Source: Pseudoalteromonas prydzensis
GTDB taxonomy: Bacteria; Pseudomonadota; Gammaproteobacteria; Enterobacterales; Alteromonadaceae
DNA length: 64,000 bases
Assembly: GCF_001661495.1 (NCBI RefSeq)
Contig: NZ_BDDT01000001.1
Coordinates: 1,035,557 to 1,099,556, forward strand
Direction of reading: 5' to 3'
In this document: positions 26,554 to 34,699 of the stretch, one piece after another
Layout: the number at the start of each line of letters is the position of its first letter
How positions within the stretch are numbered: the first letter of the stretch is position 1
Made by a program: the position numbers and the translations under genes
The notes under the pieces: generated by a model
Database searches by the model: none
What the model saw: only the letters and a program-made list of their open reading frames with translations
What the model was told of the DNA's origin: nothing

Positions 26554-27963
26554 TTATTCACTGTGCTGCGCAGGTCGCTGCCAACCACCACCAACCGCTT
26601 TATACAAATTAATTTGACTGGCAATATAGGCTTGCTTACCACGGATCAACTGCTGCCCTGCACTCACCCAGTTACGTTGTGCATCTAGGACTTGTAAATA
26701 GCTATCAGCACCTTTATCAAAACGCGCTTCCGAGAGCTTAAAAGATGTTTGGTTACTACTATATAACTCTTCAAGTGCTTTTAGCTGCTCCATATAGCCT
26801 TGGCGATCCACCAATGCATCAGACACTTCTTTAAACGCTTGTTGGATGGTTTGTTCATAAGTGGTCAGTGCTATTTGTTGCTGCGTTTGTGCGACATCTA
26901 AATTAGCTTGATTTCGACCCATATTAAAAATAGGCAAGTTAATCGATGGAATAAAACTCCATGTGCCCGTACCGCCGGAAAACAAATTATCAAGTTCACT
27001 CGAGGCGCTTCCTGCATTAGCCGTTAAACTGATGCTTGGAAAAAATGCCGCCTTAGCCACGCCAATATTGGCATTCGCCGCAAGTAGTTTAAATTCAGCG
27101 GCTTTAATATCAGGGCGTTGTTCAAGTAATTCTGACGGCAAGCCAACCGGCACTGTTGGAAAGTTTAATACTTCATCTAAACTCTCAACAGGCAGTAATT
27201 GTGTCGTCACCGATTGACCGACTAATAGATCCAAAGCATTTTTATCACGCTTTAATAAGCGCTGATAATTGGCAATGTCTACTTTCGCGGTCGCCACCGT
27301 ACTTTGAATTTGCGCAAGGGTTAGCTTTGACGCCGCCCCTAATGCATAGGTTTTTTCGGTGAGCGTTAGAGATTGTTGCTGACTCTCAAGCGTTTCCATT
27401 GCCAGGGCTAGTTGCTCTTTATCCGCAGCATAATTGAGCCATGCATTTACCAACTCCGAAATTAAACTAATTTTCACACTGGTTTGTGCTTGCTCTGAGG
27501 CATACAAGGTTTGCAGTGCTTGATCAGATTGATTACGAATTTTACCCCATAAATCCAGCTCATACGCTGTCATACCAACGGTTGCAGAGTAACTTTCGGT
27601 AATTTGTGCATTACCCGTGGATGATAGATCAGCAGGTAAGCGCTGACGATTGCCCGATGCTGAAAAATCAATTGCAGGGTATAACGCAGAATCCTCAATT
27701 TGATAAAGGGCACGCACTTGCTGCACATTAAGTGCAGCCAGTTTAATGTCTTTATTATGTTGCAGCGTTAATTCAATTAAGCGTTGCAGTTTTTCATTGG
27801 CAAAAAACTGCTGCCAGTTTAAATCAGCAATATTGCCTTGCTCGCCCTGCACTGCATAACTATCTGGTACTGGTAATTGGATGTCCTCAAGCTCAGGCGC
27901 CATTTGGCAAGCACTTAACACCAATACACTTAACGTTGCTAAACTCAGCGTTTTTAATTTCAT
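26554..27963 (-). CDS. RND efflux outer-membrane channel lipoprotein (NodT/OprM family)
   Basis: 469 residues. Lipobox LSAC at Cys19. It has the OprM-type repeats: PVPDSYAVQG, LNWQQFFANEKLQRLIELTLQHNKDIKLAALNVQQVRALYQI, GMTAYELDLWGKIRNQSDQA and the second copy, RPDIKAAEFKLLAANANIGVAKAAFFPSISLTANAG. Two such halves per subunit form the trimeric barrel-tunnel. Third gene of the operon. Its ATG overlaps the pump stop by one base (TAATG). Confidence 0.93.
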   Translation of the reverse strand: MKLKTLSLATLSVLVLSACQMAPELEDIQLPVPDSYAVQGEQGNIADLNWQQFFANEKLQRLIELTLQHNKDIKLAALNVQQVRALYQIEDSALYPAIDFSASGNRQRLPADLSSTGNAQITESYSATVGMTAYELDLWGKIRNQSDQALQTLYASEQAQTSVKISLISELVNAWLNYAADKEQLALAMETLESQQQSLTLTEKTYALGAASKLTLAQIQSTVATAKVDIANYQRLLKRDKNALDLLVGQSVTTQLLPVESLDEVLNFPTVPVGLPSELLEQRPDIKAAEFKLLAANANIGVAKAAFFPSISLTANAGSASSELDNLFSGGTGTWSFIPSINLPIFNMGRNQANLDVAQTQQQIALTTYEQTIQQAFKEVSDALVDRQGYMEQLKALEELYSSNQTSFKLSEARFDKGADSYLQVLDAQRNWVSAGQQLIRGKQAYIASQINLYKAVGGGWQRPAQHSE

Positions 27964-30900
27964 TACACCTGCTCCTGCTTAGCTTGCGCATGTTTACCAG
28001 GGAACACACGTCTTACCAATACAAAAAATAATGGTACAAACACCACCACAATAATTGATGATGCGAGTGTGCCACCAATGACTGAGATACCCAGCGCATT
28101 TTGCGCACCAGAACCGGCACTTGAGGCAATAGCCAGTGGTAATACGCCGCAAATAAACGCCATAGATGTCATCATGATAGGACGCAGTCGTAACCGTACT
28201 GCAGCAATTGCAGCTTCCACTAAGCCCATACCTTCATCCATTTTGTGGATCGCAAATTCCACAATCAAAATAGCATTTTTAGATGCAAGCCCTATGGTCG
28301 TTAATAAGCCCACTTGTAGGTAAATATCATTCGATAAATTAGCGACAAAGGCTGCCATCGCCGCACCAAATACACCTAAAGGTACAATCATCATAACCGC
28401 AGCCGGAACAGACCAACTTTCATAAAGCGCCGCTAAACATAAAAACACCACTAACAACGACAATGCGTATAGCAATGGAGCCTGACCGCCGCTTAAACGC
28501 TCTTCGTATGAAATACCTGTCCACTCAAAGGCAATACCTGGCGGTAATTGTTTAACCAGTTTTTCCATTTCATCCATGGCTTGTCCGGTACTGTAACCAG
28601 GCGCTGCTGAGCCTTGAATTTCCATCGCTGAAAAACCGTTATAACGCTCAAGACGAGGCGAGCCATAAGTCCAATATGACTGAGCAAACGCAGTAAATGG
28701 CACCATTTCACCACTGCTGTTACGTACGTACCATTTGTCTAAGTCCTCAGGTGCCATACGTGATTCAGGCGTGCCTTGCAGGTAAACTTTCTTCACTCGA
28801 CCACGGTCAATAAAGTCATTTACATAGCTACTACCCCACGCTGTAGACAAGGTATTATTGATATCACTTTGTTTCAGGCCCAACGCTTCTGCTTTTGCTA
28901 AATCAATATCCAACTCAAGCTCTGGTTTGTCCTCTTGACCATTAGGACGCACACCTGCAAGTACAGGGCTTTGTGCGGCCATACCAAGCAACATATTACG
29001 CGCTTCTAATAGTTTATCGTGACCGAGTCCCACCCTGTCTTGTAAAAATAGGGTAAAACCATTAGCAGTACCTAGTTCTACTACCGCAGGTGGTGGGAAG
29101 GCAAATACAAAGGCTTCTTTAATCGTTGAGAAGTAACCCATTGCTTTTCCTGCAACGGCACCGACTGATAAATCATCACGTTGGCGTTCATCCCAATGTT
29201 TCAAGCCTACAAAGCCAATCGCCGCATTTTGACCCGACCCAGCAAAACTAAAGCCCGTAACACTAAATACTGAGCGTACCGCTTCTGATTGATCTTCGAG
29301 GAAATGCTTTTCCATTTTCTCTACAACTTTTAATGTCTGCTCCGTTGTCGCACCGGCTGGTAAACTTACTTGGTTAAATAAGATACCTTGGTCTTCGTCT
29401 GGTAAAAATGCAGAAGGCAATTGTGAGAAGATAAAAATCATGCCACCAACAATTAAGCCATAGCACAATAAATAACGTTTACTGTGTTTGATCATGCGAC
29501 CAACAAAGCTCTGTGCACCATTATTAGTTTTATCAAAACCACGGTTAAAGCCGATAAAGAAACGACCAAACAATGATTTGTTATTATGTACGTGACTTGG
29601 CTTTAACATGGTTGCACACAGCGCCGGTGTTAAAATAAGTGCCACTAACACAGATAAACTCATCGCTGTTACTAAGGTCACTGAGAACTGACGATAAATA
29701 ACCCCTGTGGAGCCTGCAAAAAACGCCATTGGCACAAATACCGCAGATAGCACCATCGCAATACCGACCAACGCACCTTTGATCTCATCCATTGATTTGC
29801 GGGTTGCTTCAAGCGGTGACAGCTTTTCTTCGGTCATCACCCGCTCAACGTTTTCAACCACAACGATGGCGTCATCCACTAATAAGCCGATAGCTAATAC
29901 CATGGCAAACATAGTTAAGGTATTAATTGAATAGCCCAATACTTGCAGCACAGCAAACGTACCAAGCAAGACCACCGGCACTGCAATGGTCGGAATTAAT
30001 GTTGCTCTAAAGTTCTGTAAAAACAGATACATAACTAAAAACACCAGCACAACCGCTTCAATTAATGTACTGACTACTTTTTCAATCGATAAAGAAACGA
30101 ATGGCGTAGTATCGTAAGGTACAACACTTGCTAAGCCTTCAGGAAAAAACGGTTCTAGTTCCGCTAATGCGGCTTTTACACCTGCAGCAGTATCGAGTGC
30201 GTTTGCGCCACTGGCCAGTTTGACCCCTAAGCCTGAGGCTGGCTTGCCATTAAAACGTGCCACAACACCGTAGTTTTCACCACCGAGTTCAACTTTAGCA
30301 ACATCGCCTAAACGTACAACGGAGCCATCGGGGTTGGTTTTTACAAAAATATCTCTGAACTGTTCAGGGGTTTGTAATCGGCTTTGCGCCGTCACTGTGG
30401 CATTAAGCTGCTGACCAGAAATAGCCGGAAGAGCGCCTAGTTGCCCTGCAGATACTTGCGCATTTTGCGCACTGATTGATGCACTAATATCAGCAGGAGT
30501 CAGTTTATATTTTTGCAGCATATTAGGGTCAAGCCAGATACGCATCGCATACTGCGAGCCAAACAGCTGTACTTCACCTACCCCATTTACCCGCGAGACA
30601 ATATCCTGCACATTGGAAGCAACATAATCACCAATGTCGATGTTATTCATGCTGCCATCTTCAGATACAAAACCCACCACCATTAAAAAGTTACGGGCAG
30701 ATTTGGCCACCGATACACCTTGACGCTGCACTTCTTGCGGCAACAATGGCGTAGCTAAGGCGAGTTTATTTTGTACTTGCACTTGTGCAATATCAGGGTC
30801 GGTATCGGCATCAAACGTCAGCGTTAATGAAGCTGAGCCGTTTGATTCAGAGGTTGATGACATGTACAACAAGCCATCTAAGCCTTTCATCTTTTGTTCA

Positions 30901-31094
30901 ATAACTTGCGTTACTGTATCTTCTAGTGTGCGTGCAGACGCACCAGGATAGTTTGCTTGAATACTAATTGCTGGCGGCGCAATCGCAGGATACTGAGCAA
31001 TGGGTAGCCCTTTGATCGCCAGTATACCTGCCAACATAACCACTATGGCCAGTACCCATGCAAAAATAGGCCTGTCGATAAAAAATCGTGACAT
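27963..31094 (-). CDS. RND multidrug efflux pump, HAE-1 (AcrB/MexB) family
   Basis: 1043 residues, the normal length for the family, with 12 membrane helices in two halves. The proton-relay region [18 protein letters not shown] (paired Asp near 407) and the matching Lys in [14 protein letters not shown] are intact. The N-terminus [23 protein letters not shown] is typical. It exports drugs, detergents or dyes from the periplasm using proton flow, with the adaptor and channel encoded on either side. Substrates cannot be predicted from sequence. Confidence 0.95.
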   Translation of the reverse strand: MSRFFIDRPIFAWVLAIVVMLAGILAIKGLPIAQYPAIAPPAISIQANYPGASARTLEDTVTQVIEQKMKGLDGLLYMSSTSESNGSASLTLTFDADTDPDIAQVQVQNKLALATPLLPQEVQRQGVSVAKSARNFLMVVGFVSEDGSMNNIDIGDYVASNVQDIVSRVNGVGEVQLFGSQYAMRIWLDPNMLQKYKLTPADISASISAQNAQVSAGQLGALPAISGQQLNATVTAQSRLQTPEQFRDIFVKTNPDGSVVRLGDVAKVELGGENYGVVARFNGKPASGLGVKLASGANALDTAAGVKAALAELEPFFPEGLASVVPYDTTPFVSLSIEKVVSTLIEAVVLVFLVMYLFLQNFRATLIPTIAVPVVLLGTFAVLQVLGYSINTLTMFAMVLAIGLLVDDAIVVVENVERVMTEEKLSPLEATRKSMDEIKGALVGIAMVLSAVFVPMAFFAGSTGVIYRQFSVTLVTAMSLSVLVALILTPALCATMLKPSHVHNNKSLFGRFFIGFNRGFDKTNNGAQSFVGRMIKHSKRYLLCYGLIVGGMIFIFSQLPSAFLPDEDQGILFNQVSLPAGATTEQTLKVVEKMEKHFLEDQSEAVRSVFSVTGFSFAGSGQNAAIGFVGLKHWDERQRDDLSVGAVAGKAMGYFSTIKEAFVFAFPPPAVVELGTANGFTLFLQDRVGLGHDKLLEARNMLLGMAAQSPVLAGVRPNGQEDKPELELDIDLAKAEALGLKQSDINNTLSTAWGSSYVNDFIDRGRVKKVYLQGTPESRMAPEDLDKWYVRNSSGEMVPFTAFAQSYWTYGSPRLERYNGFSAMEIQGSAAPGYSTGQAMDEMEKLVKQLPPGIAFEWTGISYEERLSGGQAPLLYALSLLVVFLCLAALYESWSVPAAVMMIVPLGVFGAAMAAFVANLSNDIYLQVGLLTTIGLASKNAILIVEFAIHKMDEGMGLVEAAIAAVRLRLRPIMMTSMAFICGVLPLAIASSAGSGAQNALGISVIGGTLASSIIVVVFVPLFFVLVRRVFPGKHAQAKQEQV

Positions 31095-31106
31095 TAAAAT
31101 ACTCCG

Positions 31107-32264
31107 TTATTGAGTTTTAGCTGCGGTTTCGGCTGGCACGGCATTAACAGGTGCGCCAGGGGCTATTTTTTGTAAGCCTTCAACAATCAATTGATCGCCA
31201 TCATTTAAGCCACTTGTCACTAACCAATTAGAACCGACTGTGCGGTCAGTTTTTAATACCCGTGCTTCAACAGTGTTTTCTTTACTCACCACCATCGCCG
31301 TAGGCTCGCCTTTGGTGTTACGGCTAACACCACGTTGTGGTGCTAAAATCGCGTTAGTTTTTACGCCTTCCACAATCACCGCTCTCACATACATGCCTGG
31401 CAGCAATAGTTTTTCTGGATTTGGAAATTCAGCACGTAACGTTACTGAGCCTGTGCTTGGGTCAACTGTCACTTCAGAAAACTGTAAAGTACCTTTGTGT
31501 TGATACACTGAGCCATCTTCCATTTTTAGTTCAACTTCTGAATGGATTGCTAAGTCTTTATCAAGCTCACCGTTGGCTATCGCTTTTTTCAACCGTGTTA
31601 ATTCACTGCTCGATTGAGTTAAGTCAACATAGATAGGATCAAGCTGGGTGACAGTTGCTAATGTCGTTGCTTGGTTCGCACTAACCAAGGCACCAGCCGT
31701 GACATTAGATTTACCAATTTGACCGCTAATAGGCGACAAAACTTTACTGTAATTAAGATTAATTTGCGCCGTTTTCAACTGCGCTTGCGCAGTTAATAAG
31801 TCCGCTTGAGCACCTTTATAATTAGCATCTGCTTCGTCATAATCTTGCTGGCTTACTGCTTTTATTTCTAGCAGCTCTGAATAACGCTCTGACTTTGCTT
31901 TAGCATTAGCAATGCTTGCTTGTGCTTTAGTGATCGCCGCTTTACTGGTCGCAACTTGCGCTTCAAATGTCGAAGGATCTATTTGATACAAAGCCTGACC
32001 TTTTTTAACTTCAGCGCCTTCAGTAAACAAGCGAGTTTGCACAATACCATTCACCTGCGGGCGAATTTCGGCCACTTGCGATGCAGTGACACGACCAGGA
32101 AGCTCTTTAGTGAGCGTTAATGGTTGGCTTTTTAAGGTAATGACGCCAACTGGAGATGGTTGTTGAGCCGGCGCACTCGCCTGCTGAGTTTGATCGCAAC
32201 CGGATAAAGCAACTGCACTTGCCAAAGCGGTAACAGTAAAAAGAACGACGCGAGAACGCTGCAT
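31107..32264 (-). CDS. RND efflux periplasmic adaptor lipoprotein (AcrA/MexA family)
   Basis: 385 residues from the ATG at 32264 (AAGGG upstream; an earlier in-frame start would lie inside the operator). Lipobox LSGC. It contains the split lipoyl domain (PGRVTASQVAEIRPQVNGIV, VLSPISGQIGKSNVTAGALV), a helical hairpin between the halves (about 100-170), and the beta-barrel and membrane-proximal domains (LRAEFPNPEKLLLPGMYVRAVI, GLNDGDQLIVEGLQKIAPG). First gene of the operon, 12 bp before the pump gene. Confidence 0.95.
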   Translation of the reverse strand: MQRSRVVLFTVTALASAVALSGCDQTQQASAPAQQPSPVGVITLKSQPLTLTKELPGRVTASQVAEIRPQVNGIVQTRLFTEGAEVKKGQALYQIDPSTFEAQVATSKAAITKAQASIANAKAKSERYSELLEIKAVSQQDYDEADANYKGAQADLLTAQAQLKTAQINLNYSKVLSPISGQIGKSNVTAGALVSANQATTLATVTQLDPIYVDLTQSSSELTRLKKAIANGELDKDLAIHSEVELKMEDGSVYQHKGTLQFSEVTVDPSTGSVTLRAEFPNPEKLLLPGMYVRAVIVEGVKTNAILAPQRGVSRNTKGEPTAMVVSKENTVEARVLKTDRTVGSNWLVTSGLNDGDQLIVEGLQKIAPGAPVNAVPAETAAKTQ

Positions 32265-32277
32265 GTTAACTACCCTT

Positions 32278-32305
32278 AATTTAGAATGAACGATCATTCT
32301 AAATT
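32278..32305. promoter_or_regulatory. 28-bp palindromic operator upstream of the RND operon
   Basis: Perfect 12-bp arms AATTTAGAATGA (32278-32289) and TCATTCTAAATT (32294-32305) around ACGA. It lies 14 bp before the adaptor ATG. Size and GAATGA...TCATTC form fit a TetR/AcrR operator. Confidence 0.75.
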
Positions 32306-32553
32306 AATTTATTGCATTTTCCAATGCTAATTGAGAATTATTTTTAAAAGATGTAAGGGTATGTAAAGAGCTGTAAAAAGGCTTGACTAAGGGGGAGAAG
32401 TCAGAGCAACAGATGGGCTGAAAAAGCGAGTAAAATGCACTTAAACGAAGTAGATAAAGATCATCAATGAGGGCAGAAACTGCTATTAAAAGCAAATAAC
32501 ATAATCACTTTTGCAATAAGCTGCTTAGCGTGTAAGCAGCTTATCTAAAAAGC

Positions 32554-34254
32554 CTACGGAATTGTCGTAATACTCACGTTAAGCTGGGCAACCGCACAGC
32601 CATTACTCGTTGGATTCAAGCGATAATATTGAGTACTTTCACTTGCGTTAAGCGTCACTAAAAACTCATCTTGTTGGCCTACCGCCGTTTTATCTTGACT
32701 TAAACACATAGCTTGAGTTAATGAGCGTAACTTCGCATCCGTTAAAATATTGCTAAAACGCTGCATCGGCAAAGGCGGCATTTTTATTGCCGGCAACACG
32801 TTATCGAGAGTGCGTTGATTAAGCTTAAAACCTGTTGCTGTAATATCAATCACAGCACCGGCTGGCCAGTATGAATAGCGAAAAGTCGCTTCATTTGGCA
32901 CGTTATGCAAATAAACCACACCATTTTTGCCTATAACTGTCATCAACTGCGTTTTCGCCGAGTTAATCACCACCAAGGCGGTTGTTTCATCGATACCAAA
33001 GCCATGCTGCTGTTTTGTAGCCTTAAGTAATGTTGCTAAACGAGCGGTACGATCGCGTTCACTAAAGTGGGTATCTAAAATTCCCATATCAAAACTAGCT
33101 AAGCCACCATTAGCTTGATAAGTCAGCGAATCTGCCGTTAAACCTTTTTTACACTCATCACCACAACGCTCACTCGGTGCTGACACCGCATGTGCCCCCT
33201 CACGCAATGCTGATAAACTAGTGCCATTGGTGATCATCGCCACATTACCAGCTTGATTTTTACCACCACTTTGAATTGCCGTACCGGCACTTGTTCCTAC
33301 TAGTAGTGACCGAGTGCGGATAGCCTGCGTCCAAGGGTATGCTTTACCGCTCTCGTCATATAACACTTTACGGGTTAAACTTTGATCTCCCCCATTAAGC
33401 ATGATCCCTGTCGCTGAGTTAATCGTTTTAACAAGATTATCAACCCCTTGCTCACACAATGCTTGCTCTGCATCGGTGCGATCTGGGTAAATCTGCTGAC
33501 GATTAAATAACTGCATAGATTGTTCACGAATACTTCCTAAATCCTCGCAGCGCCCCGCAGTAATAGCCTGAGCAAGTGCTGGGGTAAGTGCTAGCCAATG
33601 TGTTTCAATACCATCAAAACTCAGTAATCCCTCATAAAAATCAGCCGATTCATAGGGATCGCGACTTGATGCGGTTATCGCCAATAAAATAGGTTGCTCA
33701 ACATTTACTTTCGCTGTTGCTGAAACAAAATCTAAAATATCATTGGCTGCGTGCACTGTGTTCATCTTAGTATTTACAGCTTCTTTTATGCGTTTATTAT
33801 TAGCATCGATAACTGGTACTTCTAGCGTATCTATTACAAAATTATATTCTTGATCCGTTAATTTATTTAATAACCCATTATCTAAATCTCGCCATGTCCA
33901 CAATAAGGTACTTTTATCTATTTGACTCGGATGTTGAACTGCTACAGTTGCTAAAAGCTGCAAAACTTTATTGCGATTATCAATATTATTATTGACCCAT
34001 TGTGACTTTATTTTATTTAACGCGTCATCAGTTAGGTGATAACGGTTACTTTTTTTACCTTCGAGCTGTGTTTTATTTTCGCAGTTTTGACTACTCATAC
34101 TTGAACACGTCGTTAATGCACCACCGATTAACACTAACGTTTGCTGCGTTTCACTTGCATTTATATGCGCCGAATATGACGACAAAAACACTAAAAATGA
34201 AGCTAAAAGCCCTGTAAATTTACCGACAACACATCGCCCTTGAACGTTTTCCAT
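32554..34254 (-). CDS. secreted cyanophycinase (peptidase family S51)
   Basis: 566 residues, about twice the length of cytoplasmic CphB and longer than extracellular CphE. An N-terminal helix (about 13-30) precedes NASETQQ and reads as a signal peptide. The S51 core is recognisable: LVLIGGAL (40-47), ITASSRDPYESADFYEGLLSFDGIETHWL (193-221), MLNGGDQ (285-291), the nucleophile elbow GTSAGTA (Ser322) and ILDTHFSERDRTARL (392-406). A segment of about 130 residues (50-185) inserted after the first strand is not recognised. Cyanophycinases cut cyanophycin to beta-Asp-Arg dipeptides. Divergent from a TonB receptor whose downstream genes would import and split such dipeptides. Confidence 0.85.
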   Translation of the reverse strand: MENVQGRCVVGKFTGLLASFLVFLSSYSAHINASETQQTLVLIGGALTTCSSMSSQNCENKTQLEGKKSNRYHLTDDALNKIKSQWVNNNIDNRNKVLQLLATVAVQHPSQIDKSTLLWTWRDLDNGLLNKLTDQEYNFVIDTLEVPVIDANNKRIKEAVNTKMNTVHAANDILDFVSATAKVNVEQPILLAITASSRDPYESADFYEGLLSFDGIETHWLALTPALAQAITAGRCEDLGSIREQSMQLFNRQQIYPDRTDAEQALCEQGVDNLVKTINSATGIMLNGGDQSLTRKVLYDESGKAYPWTQAIRTRSLLVGTSAGTAIQSGGKNQAGNVAMITNGTSLSALREGAHAVSAPSERCGDECKKGLTADSLTYQANGGLASFDMGILDTHFSERDRTARLATLLKATKQQHGFGIDETTALVVINSAKTQLMTVIGKNGVVYLHNVPNEATFRYSYWPAGAVIDITATGFKLNQRTLDNVLPAIKMPPLPMQRFSNILTDAKLRSLTQAMCLSQDKTAVGQQDEFLVTLNASESTQYYRLNPTSNGCAVAQLNVSITTIP

Positions 34255-34429
34255 AATGTTATACTCATGTAAAAAATGATAAGAAATAGCTTGCAGTGAA
34301 CCTTTATGCTTGCTATAAAAATAAGGAACTTTTAAATCGCGAGTAAGCTAGCACCCAAGTGCGGGCTTTGTCAAAACCCTTTTGGATTGGAATTATGTTT
34401 AAAAACGCAACATCGCTTTGTACATATTT

Positions 34430-34503
34430 CTACTCTCCCCACTACCTTTCGGAGTGGTTTGACGAGTAGCCACACCTCACATTCTCGTGAGGGGCTAACT
34501 GTG
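34430..34503 (-). ncRNA. candidate structured RNA element (two hairpins), strand tentative
   Basis: CTACTC (34430-34435) pairs with GAGTAG (34464-34469) and encloses CCACT-A-CC/GG-AGTGG (34439-34457). A second stem, CCTCAC/GTGAGG (34475-34480 with 34487-34492), is extended by AGCC/GGCT. On the minus strand the first loop becomes GAAA closed by C-G, a GNRA tetraloop, which favours that strand and places the element about 175 nt before the cyanophycinase start. It matches no riboswitch class I know. Confidence 0.4.
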
Positions 34504-34574
34504 TCTAAACATCACTGCCCTGTCTGATACCAATCAAATTTAAAGCAAATAAAGACTAAATTAACATTAGTTTT

Positions 34575-34600
34575 GCAGCTCTTTGCGGCTGCTTTTAATT
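34575..34600 (+). terminator. weak terminator-like hairpin before the TonB receptor
   Basis: GCAGC (34575-34579), an 8-nt loop and GCTGC (34588-34592), followed by TTTTAATT. It precedes the predicted receptor promoter, so it would stop transcription entering from the left. Confidence 0.4.
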
Positions 34601-34699
34601 TTGCCTCTATTCGGTTGGAAAAATCATAATAAAAAAATGAGCAAGCGGCTGTATTTAAAGCACGTTTCGACTCTTGAATAAGACAAAAGGTAAATTAAC

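Larger units (their letters stand above)
34255..34699. other. 445-bp divergent region between cyanophycinase and TonB receptor genes
   Basis: It holds a compact two-hairpin element (34430-34503), a hairpin followed by a T-rich tract on the plus strand (34575-34600), and a possible receptor promoter, TTGCCT (34601-34606), 18 bp, CATAAT (34625-34630). The region next to the cyanophycinase start (34255-34380) shows no clear structure. Confidence 0.5.

Noticed and set aside
32304..32495. 63-codon minus-strand frame upstream of the efflux operon
   Set aside because: Low-complexity Leu/Ser composition with no start signals, overlapping the operator region.
34430..34470. c-di-GMP-I (GEMM) riboswitch resemblance on the minus strand (CAAACC, GAAA loop, GG)
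   Set aside because: The segment GGGACGCAAAGCC and the second GEMM stem are missing; only the first stem looks similar.
34575..34600. Hairpin plus T-tract as the expression platform of a riboswitch controlling the TonB receptor
   Set aside because: A reasonable receptor promoter (TTGCCT-N18-CATAAT, 34601-34630) lies downstream of the hairpin, so the receptor mRNA may not contain it. It remains a weak terminator only.
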